A stretch of DNA of 64,000 bases from JAJFJD01 sp965228975 (GTDB lineage: Bacteria > Pseudomonadota > Alphaproteobacteria > UBA8366). A program made the position numbers and the translations under genes. Below are positions 35,817-44,001 of the stretch, in pieces (positions within the stretch are counted from its first letter, which is position 1; every line of letters begins with the position of its first letter). Below the pieces are notes generated by a model. The model was not told the origin of the DNA. It searched no databases and saw nothing but the letters and a program-made list of their open reading frames with translations. The stretch spans positions 5,394,001 to 5,458,000 of the forward strand of contig OZ245851.1 in NCBI GenBank assembly GCA_965228975.1. The letters are read 5' to 3'.

Positions 35817-36416
35817 CTAGCTTGATTTCTTAGCCATGCTGTTGAGTTGCTGCTGCAGGGCGTTGAGCTTTTCCTGCAGGTCGGCGACGGTATCGTCCTC
35901 CGATAACGCCTCTTCCGGCTGCTCGGACCCGGGTGCGGATCCTTGTCCGCCGCCCATCGGTGAGAACATCTTCATTGCCTGCTCGAAGATGGCCATGTTC
36001 TGTTTGCCCATCTCCTCGAGCGAGCTGAAGGGGAACATGCCGCCCATCGCGTCCTGCATGTAACTCTTCATGCGCTCCTGATTTTCCGAGAACATCTTCA
36101 TGGAGTGCTCAAGGTAGCTCGGCAGCAGCATTCGTTGCATGTTGTCGCCGTAGAAACTTATGATCTGCCGCAGAAAGCTTATCGGCAGCAGGTTGTCGCC
36201 CTTGCCTTCTTCCTCGACGATGATCTGGGTCAGGACCGAACGGGTGATATCTTCGCCCGATTTCGCGTCGACCACGACGAACTCGACTCCGTCCTTCACC
36301 ATTTGGCACAGGTGATCAAGCGTCACATAGCTGCTCGTCGCCGTGTTGTACAAACGCCGGTTCGCGTATTTCTTGATCGTAACCGTTGTGGTGTCGTCGC
36401 TGTTTTTGCCAGCCAT
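35817..36416 (-). CDS. phaR: Polyhydroxyalkanoate synthesis repressor
   Basis: 199 aa from ATG at 36416 (GGGA 8 bp upstream); ATGs at 36425 and 36446 are alternatives. The N-terminal DNA-binding domain VTIKKYANRRLYNTATSSYVTLDHLCQMV and the second domain FLRQIISFYGDNMQRMLLPSYLEHSMKMF are diagnostic of PhaR. The C terminus ends in a coiled coil (DDTVADLQEKLNALQQQLNSM). PhaR represses PHA genes and leaves DNA when it binds PHA granules. Divergent from the PhaE-like gene; possible sites at 36535 and 38182. Confidence 0.95.
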   Translation of the reverse strand: MAGKNSDDTTTVTIKKYANRRLYNTATSSYVTLDHLCQMVKDGVEFVVVDAKSGEDITRSVLTQIIVEEEGKGDNLLPISFLRQIISFYGDNMQRMLLPSYLEHSMKMFSENQERMKSYMQDAMGGMFPFSSLEEMGKQNMAIFEQAMKMFSPMGGGQGSAPGSEQPEEALSEDDTVADLQEKLNALQQQLNSMAKKSS

Positions 36417-36594
36417 CGGTGTCATCCCGTGTTGCCTCGTGCGCATCGGCGATTCGGCATAGGTCTTAGAATATATCGCAGCGCATGATAGCGAAAGTTA
36501 TAAGAATATCCGTTAATTTGGCATTACCATTTTTGCAGTGCGAAGAACCGGAGCGGTGCTGGAATTGAGCGGTTTCTGCTCCTATAGTGCGGGG

Positions 36595-37065
36595 ATGGCC
36601 GATACGCCCGACCTTGAGGACTTGGCGAAACGCTATCTGGACCTGTGGCAGGAACAGTTGCGCGTCATGGCGGCTGATCCGGAGACCGTTGCGTCGGTCA
36701 GCCGCCTTTTCGAGACGATGTCCGGTGCTGCGGCTGCCGGCGACAAATCCGGCGTCGCCGGTGGGATGCCGCCGATGCCGGCCAACCCGATGGCGTGGTT
36801 GACCGGGCTTGGTATGATGCCGCCCCAGGCCGCAACCGGGGGAGCCAATCCTTTTGACAGCGTCTTCGCCCAATTCCTCCAACATGCCGCCCAAGCCCCG
36901 GCTGGGTCCGCGCCCGCTGGCGCTGCATCTGATGGCGGCGGCGACGAGCTACACGAGCTCGAACGCCGCCTTGCCCTTCTTGAGCAACGGCTTGATGCAA
37001 TGGAGTCCGGCGCTAAGCGAAGCGGCAAAGCCGCTACAAAAAAGTCTCGAAAACGCAAATCCTGA
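36595..37065 (+). CDS. PhaE/phasin-like small protein of the PHA locus
   Basis: 156 aa from ATG at 36595 (MADTPDLEDLAKRYLDLWQEQLRVMAADP). A helical N terminus resembling the start of PhaE and PHA-granule proteins, a Gly/Ala/Pro/Met-rich middle (GGMPPMPANPMAWLTGLGMMPPQ), a coiled coil (HELERRLALLEQRLDAMES) and a Lys-rich tail (KAATKKSRKRKS). Its last 182 bp overlap the PhaC-like gene in another frame. TATAGT at 36583-36588 lies only 6 bp before the ATG, suggesting a leaderless transcript. The family assignment is tentative. Confidence 0.7.
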   Translation: MADTPDLEDLAKRYLDLWQEQLRVMAADPETVASVSRLFETMSGAAAAGDKSGVAGGMPPMPANPMAWLTGLGMMPPQAATGGANPFDSVFAQFLQHAAQAPAGSAPAGAASDGGGDELHELERRLALLEQRLDAMESGAKRSGKAATKKSRKRKS

Positions 37066-38095
37066 CGCGCTCGCCGCGGCGGTCGACGCCGCCGCCCGGC
37101 AACGCCTCGGCGCGTTCCTGGACGGGGTCGAGTGTTATCGCCGCCATCCGCACCGGCGGCACATGGAAACGCCACCGGCAGTCTGGACCTCGGGAACCAC
37201 GCAGCTTCGCGACTATGGTACGGGTAACGGCGGCGCGCCGGTCCTGCTTGTGCCGTCGTTGGTGAACCGTGCCTATATCCTCGACCTCTATGAAGACCGC
37301 AGCTTCGTCCGTTGGCTGGCGGACCAAGGGCTATGGCCGTTTCTGTTGGATTGGGACGCGCCCGGCGATGCCGAACGGCAATTTGGCCTCACCGAATATG
37401 TCCGCCGTTTGGAAACCGCGCTGGCAGCGGTCGCCGATCTCTCCGGCGGGCGGCCCGCGGTCCTGGGGTATTGCATGGGCGGCTTGTTGGCGCTTGCCCT
37501 TGCGTGGCGGGACCCGGATGCGATCGCCGGGTTGGTCCTGCTGGCAACGCCCTGGGACTTCCATGCCGACCGCGCGGCGCAGGCTGCCGGCGTGGCGGGG
37601 GTCGCCGTCGCGGCCGACGGCATCATGGCGGCGCTCGGAGAACTGCCGGTCGACATTCTGCAAATGCTGTTCGCCGGCCTCGATCCGGTGTTGGCGGAAC
37701 GGAAGTTCAGTGCCTTTGCCGCACTCGACCCGGAATCCGACAGGGCGCGGGATTTCGTCGTGCTCGAGGACTGGGTCAACGATGGCGTGCCGCTGGCGGC
37801 ACCGGTCGCGCGTGAATGTCTCGGCGGCTGGTATGGGGCGAACGCCCCGGCCGCCGGCACATGGCGAATCGACGGCGCGGTGGTCGATCCTGCTGCGGTG
37901 ACTTGCCCGGTGCTTGCGGTGATCCCAGCGGAAGACCGCATCGTCCCCGCGGCGTCGGCGTTGGCGCTCAGCGAAGCCTTGCCGGATGCCCGGACGGTGC
38001 GGGTCGATGCGGGCCATATCGGTATGATGGTCAGCCAAGGAATCGAGCGCCAGCTTTGGCCCGAGATTTCGGAATGGCTGGTCCAATTGACATAA
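36884..38095 (+). CDS. PhaC-like poly(3-hydroxyalkanoate) synthase / alpha-beta hydrolase
   Basis: 403 aa from ATG at 36884 (MPPKPRLGPRPLALHLM); a TTG at 36854 has the better ribosome site (GGGGGAG, 9 bp). The short length and lack of a long N-terminal domain resemble class III PhaC. The lipase-like box is G-Y-C-M-G-G with Cys at about residue 197, the PHA synthase nucleophile, followed by ATPWDFHAD; a later EDRIVP (Asp) and GHIGMM (His) complete the triad. It polymerises 3-hydroxyacyl-CoA. It overlaps the PhaE-like gene, its likely partner subunit. Confidence 0.82.
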   Translation: MPPKPRLGPRPLALHLMAAATSYTSSNAALPFLSNGLMQWSPALSEAAKPLQKSLENANPDALAAAVDAAARQRLGAFLDGVECYRRHPHRRHMETPPAVWTSGTTQLRDYGTGNGGAPVLLVPSLVNRAYILDLYEDRSFVRWLADQGLWPFLLDWDAPGDAERQFGLTEYVRRLETALAAVADLSGGRPAVLGYCMGGLLALALAWRDPDAIAGLVLLATPWDFHADRAAQAAGVAGVAVAADGIMAALGELPVDILQMLFAGLDPVLAERKFSAFAALDPESDRARDFVVLEDWVNDGVPLAAPVARECLGGWYGANAPAAGTWRIDGAVVDPAAVTCPVLAVIPAEDRIVPAASALALSEALPDARTVRVDAGHIGMMVSQGIERQLWPEISEWLVQLT

Positions 38096-38150
38096 AGAAA
38101 GACTACGTTGCCGAACCGCGGCAATGCGCGCAGAATGGCCAGAAAACGGG

Positions 38151-38179
38151 TTGTTGCTAGGGCAACGGACGCGTATAGT
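38151..38179 (+). promoter_or_regulatory. phaA promoter
   Basis: TTGTTG (38151-38156), 17-bp spacer, TATAGT (38174-38179). The predicted start point, near 38186, falls inside the inverted repeat at 38182-38206. Confidence 0.65.
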
Positions 38180-38181
38180 GC

Positions 38182-38206
38182 ATTTATTGTGCAGTGCAGC
38201 ATAAAT
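38182..38206. promoter_or_regulatory. 25-bp inverted repeat over the phaA start point (possible PhaR operator)
   Basis: Arms ATTTATTGTGCA and TGCAGCATAAAT flank a central G, with two mismatched positions. It contains GCAGTGC, which also occurs at 36535-36541 in the phaR/PhaE-like divergent spacer. PhaR proteins favour TGC/GCA-containing sites, so PhaR is the natural candidate; direct evidence is lacking. Confidence 0.55.
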
Positions 38207-38273
38207 CGGAATCGAAGGATCGGGCTGCACGGGACTTGTTGGCCACAGCGATGGCGATAGGGAGAATCAATCC

Positions 38274-39449
38274 ATGACCAATGTTGTTATTGCGAGTGCA
38301 GTGCGGACGCCGGTCGGCGCGTTCGGCGGCGGTTTGAGTTCCGTCCCTGCATCCTATTTGGGCGCGGCCGCCATGCGCGAGGCGATGGCGCGGGCGAAAG
38401 TCGAGGGTGGGGACGTCGATGAGGCGGTGATGGGCCAGATTTTGGCTGCGGGTACCGGGCAAAATCCGGCGCGCCAGGCCGCGGTCGACGCAGGCATCCC
38501 CGTCGAGAAGACGGCGTACCAGATCAACCAGCTCTGTGGGTCCGGTTTGCGGACGGTGGCGCTCGGCATGCAGGCGATCCAGTTGGGCGATGCGAAGATT
38601 GTCGTCGCAGGCGGCCAGGAAAGCATGAGCCAGGCGCCCCACTGCGCGCATCTGCGCGACGGACAGAAGATGGGCGATCTGAAATTCGTCGACACCATGA
38701 TCAAGGACGGCCTGTGGGATGCCTTCAACGGGTATCACATGGGCAACACCGCGGAGAATGTCGCCGAAAAATGGCAGATCACCCGCGAGGAACAGGACGA
38801 ATTCGCGGCGAACAGCCAGGCCAAGGCAGGGGCCGCGATGGAAGCCGGCGCCTTCAAGGACGAGATCGTCCCGGTGACGATCAAGACCCGCAAGGGTGAG
38901 ATCGTTATCGATACCGATGAGCATCCGAAACCGGGTACGACGGCGGAGAAGCTGTCCGGGCTGCGTCCTGCCTTTGCAAAGGACGGCACGGTAACGGCCG
39001 GTAACGCGTCGGGCATTAATGACGGCGCGGCCGCGACGGTGTTGATGACGGCGGAAGAGGCCGAGCGCCGCGGCGTCACGCCGATGGCACGGATCGTGTC
39101 TTGGGCGACTGTCGGTGTCGATCCCGCCATCATGGGCTCCGGGCCGATCCCGGCGAGCCGGGCGGCGCTGGAAAAGGCCGGCTGGACGACCGACGACCTG
39201 GACCTGATCGAAGCCAATGAAGCCTTCGCGGCGCAGGCATGTGCGGTGAACAAGGACCTTGGCTGGGACACGTCGAAGGTCAACGTCAACGGCGGCGCGA
39301 TCGCACTTGGTCATCCGATCGGTGCGTCCGGCACGCGGGTTCTTACGACGCTGCTGCATGAGATGGCGCGGCGCGATGCCAAGAAGGGTTTGGCGACCTT
39401 GTGTATCGGCGGCGGCATGGGCATCGCCATGTGCTTGGAGCGCGACTAG
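38274..39449 (+). CDS. phaA: Acetyl-CoA C-acetyltransferase (beta-ketothiolase)
   Basis: 391 aa, standard thiolase length. QINQLCGSGLRTVALGMQAI holds the acylated Cys (about residue 89); VNVNGGAIALGHPIGASGTR has the His; and LCIGGGMGIAMCLER has the second catalytic Cys near the C terminus. It condenses two acetyl-CoA to acetoacetyl-CoA, the first PHB step. AGGGAG precedes the ATG. phaB follows 207 bp later. Confidence 0.95.
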   Translation: MTNVVIASAVRTPVGAFGGGLSSVPASYLGAAAMREAMARAKVEGGDVDEAVMGQILAAGTGQNPARQAAVDAGIPVEKTAYQINQLCGSGLRTVALGMQAIQLGDAKIVVAGGQESMSQAPHCAHLRDGQKMGDLKFVDTMIKDGLWDAFNGYHMGNTAENVAEKWQITREEQDEFAANSQAKAGAAMEAGAFKDEIVPVTIKTRKGEIVIDTDEHPKPGTTAEKLSGLRPAFAKDGTVTAGNASGINDGAAATVLMTAEEAERRGVTPMARIVSWATVGVDPAIMGSGPIPASRAALEKAGWTTDDLDLIEANEAFAAQACAVNKDLGWDTSKVNVNGGAIALGHPIGASGTRVLTTLLHEMARRDAKKGLATLCIGGGMGIAMCLERD

Positions 39450-39656
39450 ACGGCTTGGCGGCAAATTCGTTGGGCGGGCGGATTTCCAACGCCCGTCCGG
39501 CACGCCGCCGCTGTTTTCCTTCGATTGGGATTGGCGTTCTTGACTCAGGTCAGGGCGGCGATGGTGGACAGTGATAGAGACGTGTGGCGACAACACGTGG
39601 GTAAACGCGGGCTGCACGCGCAATATCGACTTAAAGCGGACTAGGGAGTATCTGCA

Positions 39657-40382
39657 ATGGCACGAGTGGCATTGGTCACCGGCGGAACACGCGGCATCGG
39701 CGAGGCGATCTCCATCGCGTTGAAGGACGCGGGCTGCACCGTCGCGGCAAACTATGCGGGCAATGACGAGGCCGCCAAGGAATTCAACGAGCGTACGGGA
39801 ATAGCGGTTTATAAGTTCGACGTCGGGGATTTCGACGCCTGCTCGGCCGCTGTCGAGAAAATTTCGGCGGAGGTCGGTCCGATCGATATCCTGGTCAACA
39901 ACGCTGGGATAACGCGCGACGCCACCTTTCACCGGATGACACCGGACAAATGGCGGCAGGTCATCACGACAAATCTCGACAGCGTTTTCAACGTGACCCG
40001 TAACGTCTACGAGGGCATGCGCGAACGCGGCTTCGGCCGGATCATCAACATTTCGTCGATCAATGCGCAAAAAGGCCAGTTCGGCCAGACCAACTATTCC
40101 GCGGCCAAGGCGGGCATGATCGGATTCACCAAGGCGCTGGCGCAGGAATGTGCGGCGAAGGGCATCACCGTAAACTGCGTTGCGCCCGGCTATATCGGGA
40201 CCGAGATGGTGCGCGCCGTCCCGGCCGACGTTCTGAACGAGAAGATCATTCCGCAGATTCCGGTCGGCCGGTTGGGCGAGCCGGAAGAGGTGGCGCGCTG
40301 CGTCGTCTTCCTGGCTTCGGACGATGCCGGATTCGTGACGGGATCGACCCTGACCGCAAACGGTGGTCAGTACTTCACCTAG
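39657..40382 (+). CDS. phaB: Acetoacetyl-CoA reductase
   Basis: 241 aa SDR with VTGGTRGIGEAI, LVNNAGITRDATF, the intact catalytic NISSINAQKGQFGQTNYSAAKAG (Ser, Tyr, Lys) and the PhaB-typical FHRMTPDKWRQVITTNLDSVFNVTR. It makes (R)-3-hydroxybutyryl-CoA from acetoacetyl-CoA with NADPH for PHB polymerisation. CTAGGGAG lies upstream of the ATG. The 207-bp gap after phaA includes CTGCACGCGCA, another TGC-rich stretch. Confidence 0.94.
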   Translation: MARVALVTGGTRGIGEAISIALKDAGCTVAANYAGNDEAAKEFNERTGIAVYKFDVGDFDACSAAVEKISAEVGPIDILVNNAGITRDATFHRMTPDKWRQVITTNLDSVFNVTRNVYEGMRERGFGRIINISSINAQKGQFGQTNYSAAKAGMIGFTKALAQECAAKGITVNCVAPGYIGTEMVRAVPADVLNEKIIPQIPVGRLGEPEEVARCVVFLASDDAGFVTGSTLTANGGQYFT

Positions 40383-40400
40383 TTCGACGCTAGGGCCGGG

Positions 40401-41414
40401 TTACGGGCCGACGCGCGGCTTGCGACCGGCCGGGGGATAGCGCGGGTCGAAATATCCGGGGCTCGACGGATGCCCCGGTGCGACGAGGGATTCGAGAAAC
40501 GCTTCGTCCTCCGCGGTGAAGGTGTAATCCAACGCCGCCACGTAGCTTTTCCATTGCGCCAGCGTGCGCGGCCCGGCGATCACACCGTTGATCACGGCAT
40601 TGTTCAGGACCCATTGAACGGCGAAGGCGATCGCGTCGCCGCCGCGTTTTTCCGCATGCTTCTGGATCTTTTGCGCCGCGACCAGCGATTCCTTGCGGAA
40701 CTCGGTTTGCATCATGCGCGTATCCTTGCGGCCGGCCCGGCTGTCCTTCGCCGGCGCCTTGCCGGGTGCGTATTTGCCGGTCAGCACGCCACGGGCGAGC
40801 GGCGAGAACGGCACGACGCCGATACCGTAATAGTCGCAGGCGGGCAGAATATCGTTTTCCGGCATCCGGTTCATCGCGTTGTAATAGGGCTGACAGATCA
40901 CCGGCCGGGGCGTGCCGGAGGCATCGCAAAGGCGTACCAGTTCCGAAATCTGCCAGGCGCGATGGTTCGAAAACCCCCAATAGCGGGCCTTGCCCGAAGC
41001 GATGATATCGCCCATCGCCGCGACGCTTTCCTCGAGCGGCGTCTTCCAATCCACATGATGCATGTAATAGATGTCGACATGATCGGTCTTGAGCCGGCGC
41101 AGGCTTTCATCGATCGCCTGCATCATCCATTTGCGGGAGAGGCCTTTATGCCGGGCCGGGGTGCCGTGGCTCGATCCGACCTTGGTCGCGACGATCCAGT
41201 CCGCGCGGTCGTCCTGCAGCAACGTGCCGACCATGGTTTCCGAGCGGCCGCCGGCATAGCCGTCGGCGGTGTCGATGAAGTTGACGCCCTCGTCCCGCGC
41301 CGCACTGGTGATCTTGCGTGCGCTGCGCAGATCGGTCCGGTCGCCGAACGTCATGGTGCCGAGGCACAACTCCGAGACCTTGAGGCCCGAGTTTCCAAGC
41401 AGGCGGTATTTCAT
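40401..41414 (-). CDS. Aldo/keto reductase
   Basis: 337 aa from ATG at 41414 (MKYRLLGNSGLKVSELCLGTMTFGD), the usual AKR start; the open frame continues upstream without features. Catalytic tetrad: D-T-A-D-G-Y-A (Asp, Tyr), ATKVGS (Lys), YYMHHVD (His). YNAMNRMPENDILPACDYYGIGVVPFSPLARGVLTGKY is typical of AKR families 11-13. NADPH-dependent reduction of unknown carbonyl substrates. Convergent with phaB (18-bp gap). Confidence 0.91.
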   Translation of the reverse strand: MKYRLLGNSGLKVSELCLGTMTFGDRTDLRSARKITSAARDEGVNFIDTADGYAGGRSETMVGTLLQDDRADWIVATKVGSSHGTPARHKGLSRKWMMQAIDESLRRLKTDHVDIYYMHHVDWKTPLEESVAAMGDIIASGKARYWGFSNHRAWQISELVRLCDASGTPRPVICQPYYNAMNRMPENDILPACDYYGIGVVPFSPLARGVLTGKYAPGKAPAKDSRAGRKDTRMMQTEFRKESLVAAQKIQKHAEKRGGDAIAFAVQWVLNNAVINGVIAGPRTLAQWKSYVAALDYTFTAEDEAFLESLVAPGHPSSPGYFDPRYPPAGRKPRVGP

Positions 41415-41562
41415 GTCACATTCCGAGTTGATGGCCGTCTCGTTGGTGCGGCGTGCCCCGGCACGGTACCCGATTGCCGGCGCATCGCAAAGATTCACAC
41501 ATGACGTTGTCGAGGGGCGGCGCGGCGTGTAAAGGATGACGCGTCGGTAGAGGAACAAATCA

Positions 41563-41988
41563 ATGTCGAGAGAATATCCGGATCGGCCTTTCGTCGGCGT
41601 CGGCGTGGTGGTGTGGCGCGGCGACGAGCTGTTGTTGATCCAGCGCGGCAAGCCGCCCCGTTACGGAAACTGGAGCCTGCCCGGCGGGCGGCAGAAAGTC
41701 GGCGAGACCGTCCGTGAGGCGGCGCTGCGTGAGATCAAGGAAGAGACCAATCTGGATGTCGACATCACGCATCTAATCGACGTCGTCGACTCGTTGACCC
41801 ATGACGACGACGGCAAGGTGCGGTTTCACTACACGCTGGTCGATTTCACCGCCGAGTGGCGGAAGGGCACGGCGGTTGCCGGCAGCGATGCGGCGGGCGT
41901 CCGCTGGGTTCGCGCCGACGATCTCGACCGCTACGAATTGTGGGCGGAAACGATCCGAATCATCGAGATGTCGGCGGCGCAGCGTTGA
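41563..41988 (+). CDS. NUDIX hydrolase
   Basis: 141 aa. The Nudix box GGRQKVGETVREAALREIKEETNL matches GX5EX7REUXEEXGU with Asn near the end. The family hydrolyses nucleoside diphosphate derivatives (ADP-ribose, NAD(H), oxidised nucleotides); the start SREYPDRPFVGVGVVVWRGDELLLIQRGKPPRYGNWSLPGG is ADP-ribose pyrophosphatase-like. The stop overlaps the EamA gene start (TTGA). First gene of a three-gene coupled operon. Confidence 0.91.
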   Translation: MSREYPDRPFVGVGVVVWRGDELLLIQRGKPPRYGNWSLPGGRQKVGETVREAALREIKEETNLDVDITHLIDVVDSLTHDDDGKVRFHYTLVDFTAEWRKGTAVAGSDAAGVRWVRADDLDRYELWAETIRIIEMSAAQR

Positions 41989-42878
41989 GCGGACAGGGCC
42001 GCGATACGCTGATCGGCGGTACCGCGATTTTTATGTGGGGCGCGCTCGCGTTGCTGACCACATGGTCCGGGTCGGTGCCGCCCTTTCAACTCGTCGCCAT
42101 GTGCTTCGCGCTGGCGGCCTTGTTGGGCGTAGCGAAATGGATCGCCAGCGGCGAGGATCCGCGCCGGTTTTTGCCGCGTGTGCCGGCGGTGTGGCTGATC
42201 GGTGTCGGCGGATTGTTCGGGTATCACTTTTTTTACTTCATGGCGCTGCGCAATGCCCCGGCGGTCGAGGCCAGCTTGATCGCCTATCTTTGGCCGGTGC
42301 TGATTGTGCTGTTCTCCGCCCTGTTGCCGGGCAACCGGCTGCGCTGGTGGCATCTCGCCGGCGCGTTCATTGGCTTGGCGGGATGCGTGTTGCTGGTGAC
42401 CGGCGGTGGCGCGGTGTCGTTCCGCAGCGAGTTCGCCGTCGGTTATGCCGCGGCGATGGCCTGCGCGCTGACGTGGTCCGGGTATTCGGTGCTGAGCCGT
42501 CGGTTCCAGGAAATTCCGACCGGGACCGTTGCGTGGTTCTGCGCGGCGTCGGCGGTGCTCGGCGCTGTCTGCCATGTCACCTTCGAGCGGACCGTCTGGC
42601 CGCAGTCGGCTGGAGAGTGGCTCGCCGTGTTGGGCCTGGGATTGGGGCCGGTCGGTGCCGCTTTCTTTGCCTGGGATCGTGGGGTAAAACACGGCGACAT
42701 CCGGATCCTCGGCGTTGCGTCCTATGGCGCGCCGTTGATTTCGACGCTTCTGCTGATCGCGTTCGGCCAGGCGGAAGCGACCTGGGTGGTGGCCGTTGCT
42801 TGTCTTGCGATCGTCGGCGGCGCGGTGCTTGCCGCCAGGGACTTTCTGTTTCCCTCGTCCAAAGGAAAACCGTCGTGA
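41985..42878 (+). CDS. EamA/DMT-family exporter (10 TM)
   Basis: 297 aa from TTG at 41985 (overlapping the Nudix TGA), giving MSGQGRDTLIGGTAIFMWGALALLT. Upstream in-frame codons overlap the Nudix gene and look out of frame. Ten helices in two EamA repeats: ALRNAPAVEASLIAYLWPVLIVLFSALL and WDRGVKHGDIRILGVASYGAPLISTLLLI. It resembles YddG-type aromatic amino acid exporters, but the substrate is unproven. Confidence 0.85.
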   Translation: MSGQGRDTLIGGTAIFMWGALALLTTWSGSVPPFQLVAMCFALAALLGVAKWIASGEDPRRFLPRVPAVWLIGVGGLFGYHFFYFMALRNAPAVEASLIAYLWPVLIVLFSALLPGNRLRWWHLAGAFIGLAGCVLLVTGGGAVSFRSEFAVGYAAAMACALTWSGYSVLSRRFQEIPTGTVAWFCAASAVLGAVCHVTFERTVWPQSAGEWLAVLGLGLGPVGAAFFAWDRGVKHGDIRILGVASYGAPLISTLLLIAFGQAEATWVVAVACLAIVGGAVLAARDFLFPSSKGKPS

Positions 42879-43537
42879 GCCATCCGCTTGTGATTTTCGA
42901 TTTCGACGGGGTCCTGGTCGATAGCGAAGTGTTGTCGAACCAGGTGCTGTCCTTCGTATTGACCGAACTCGGCTATCCGGTCACGCCGGAAGAAGCCCAT
43001 GAGCGGTTCACCGGCATGAAGATGCGGCGCGTGCGGGAAACGGTCGAGCAGGATTGGGGCCGGCCGCTACCGGAGCGTTTCGAGGACATGTTGCATCAGC
43101 AGGCCCACGAACGGATGGTTCCGCAAATCCAGGCGGTTGCAGGTGCGCCGGCGTTGCTCGACGGGTTCACCCATCCACGATGTATCGCATCCAACAGCAA
43201 CCATACCTGGATCCGCATGGCGTTGGACGCGACGGAAATGCGCCATCATTTCGAGGATCGCGCGTTGTTCAGCGCCGCCGACGTGGCGGAGGGCAAACCG
43301 GCGCCCGACCTCTTCCTGCACGCCGCCAGCACGATGGAATACGATCCGGCTCGTTGCGTCGTGGTAGAGGACAGTATTCTCGGTGTGACCGGTGCCGTGG
43401 CGGCGGGTATGACGGTGTTCGGCTTCGCTGGGGCGAGCCACATTCAGCCGGGACACGAAGACGCGCTACGCGATATCGGCGCGGTCGCCACATTCGACGA
43501 TTTGTCGCTGTTGCCGAAAATGCTGGCGGCGCTTTAG
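42875..43537 (+). CDS. HAD-superfamily phosphatase (beta-phosphoglucomutase-like)
   Basis: 220 aa from GTG at 42875, overlapping the EamA stop (GTGA), with AAAGGAAAA upstream. Motif I IFDFDGVLVDSE (nucleophile and acid Asp), motif II CIASNSN, motif III and IV EGKPAPDLFLHAA and VVEDSILGVTGAVAAGM. The pattern fits the GmhB/YniC/PgmB-like small-molecule phosphatases. It is third in the Nudix-EamA-HAD operon, a combination that suggests nucleotide or sugar-phosphate salvage, but this is inference. Confidence 0.91.
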   Translation: MSHPLVIFDFDGVLVDSEVLSNQVLSFVLTELGYPVTPEEAHERFTGMKMRRVRETVEQDWGRPLPERFEDMLHQQAHERMVPQIQAVAGAPALLDGFTHPRCIASNSNHTWIRMALDATEMRHHFEDRALFSAADVAEGKPAPDLFLHAASTMEYDPARCVVVEDSILGVTGAVAAGMTVFGFAGASHIQPGHEDALRDIGAVATFDDLSLLPKMLAAL

Positions 43538-43542
43538 GCCGG

Positions 43543-43980
43543 TTACGACTCCGGCGACCAGCCGTCGGGCGCCATCTCGAACGCTGCGAAGTCGAAGGCG
43601 GGCGCCACGGTGCAGCCGACCAGCGTCCAGTCGCCCTGACTGCGGGCACTTTGCCAGGCATTGGCGGGGACGAGGATTTGCGGCCGTTGACCGGCCAACA
43701 CCGCAGGGCCGAGCGTGTGACTTTCCGCGCGGCCGCCGTCGGGCGCCGCAATATCCAGCGTCAACGGCGCGCCCGCATACCAATGCCACAGCTCGTCGGC
43801 ATCGGTGACCCGGTGCCACGCGGACTCCTCGCCGGCTTGCAGCAGATAATAGATTGCGGTGCAGGCGCCCCGCGCGCCGTCGCCGGTGGCGTGGCGGTAG
43901 GTTTCCGCGTACCAGCCGCCTTCGGGGTGGCGCGCCAGGTTGAGTTGGTCGATCAGTTGCTCGGCCGTAACCTCGGTCAT
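43543..43980 (-). CDS. Cupin protein of the DUF985 family
   Basis: 145 aa. LARHPEGGWYAETYRH, TAIYYLLQAGEESAWHRVTDADELWHWYAGAPL and LVPANAWQSARSQGDWTLVGCTVAPAFDFAAFEM are the full DUF985 cupin signature with metal-binding His/Glu. Function not established. Ends 5 bp from the HAD gene stop (convergent). Confidence 0.9.
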   Translation of the reverse strand: MTEVTAEQLIDQLNLARHPEGGWYAETYRHATGDGARGACTAIYYLLQAGEESAWHRVTDADELWHWYAGAPLTLDIAAPDGGRAESHTLGPAVLAGQRPQILVPANAWQSARSQGDWTLVGCTVAPAFDFAAFEMAPDGWSPES

Positions 43981-44001
43981 GAAGCGATCCGTTTCGGCGG
44001 A

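Noticed and set aside
36595..37065. A frameshift explanation for the PhaE-like/PhaC-like overlap.
   Set aside because: Each protein has its own natural N and C terminus (Lys-rich tail; MPPKPRLGPRP start), so two overlapping genes fit better than one broken gene.
41801..42874. An upstream extension of the HAD phosphatase through the Nudix and EamA genes.
   Set aside because: The extra about 358 residues are Arg/Gly/Cys-rich and out of frame with the Nudix and EamA domains; GTG 42875 with its GTGA overlap is the sensible start.
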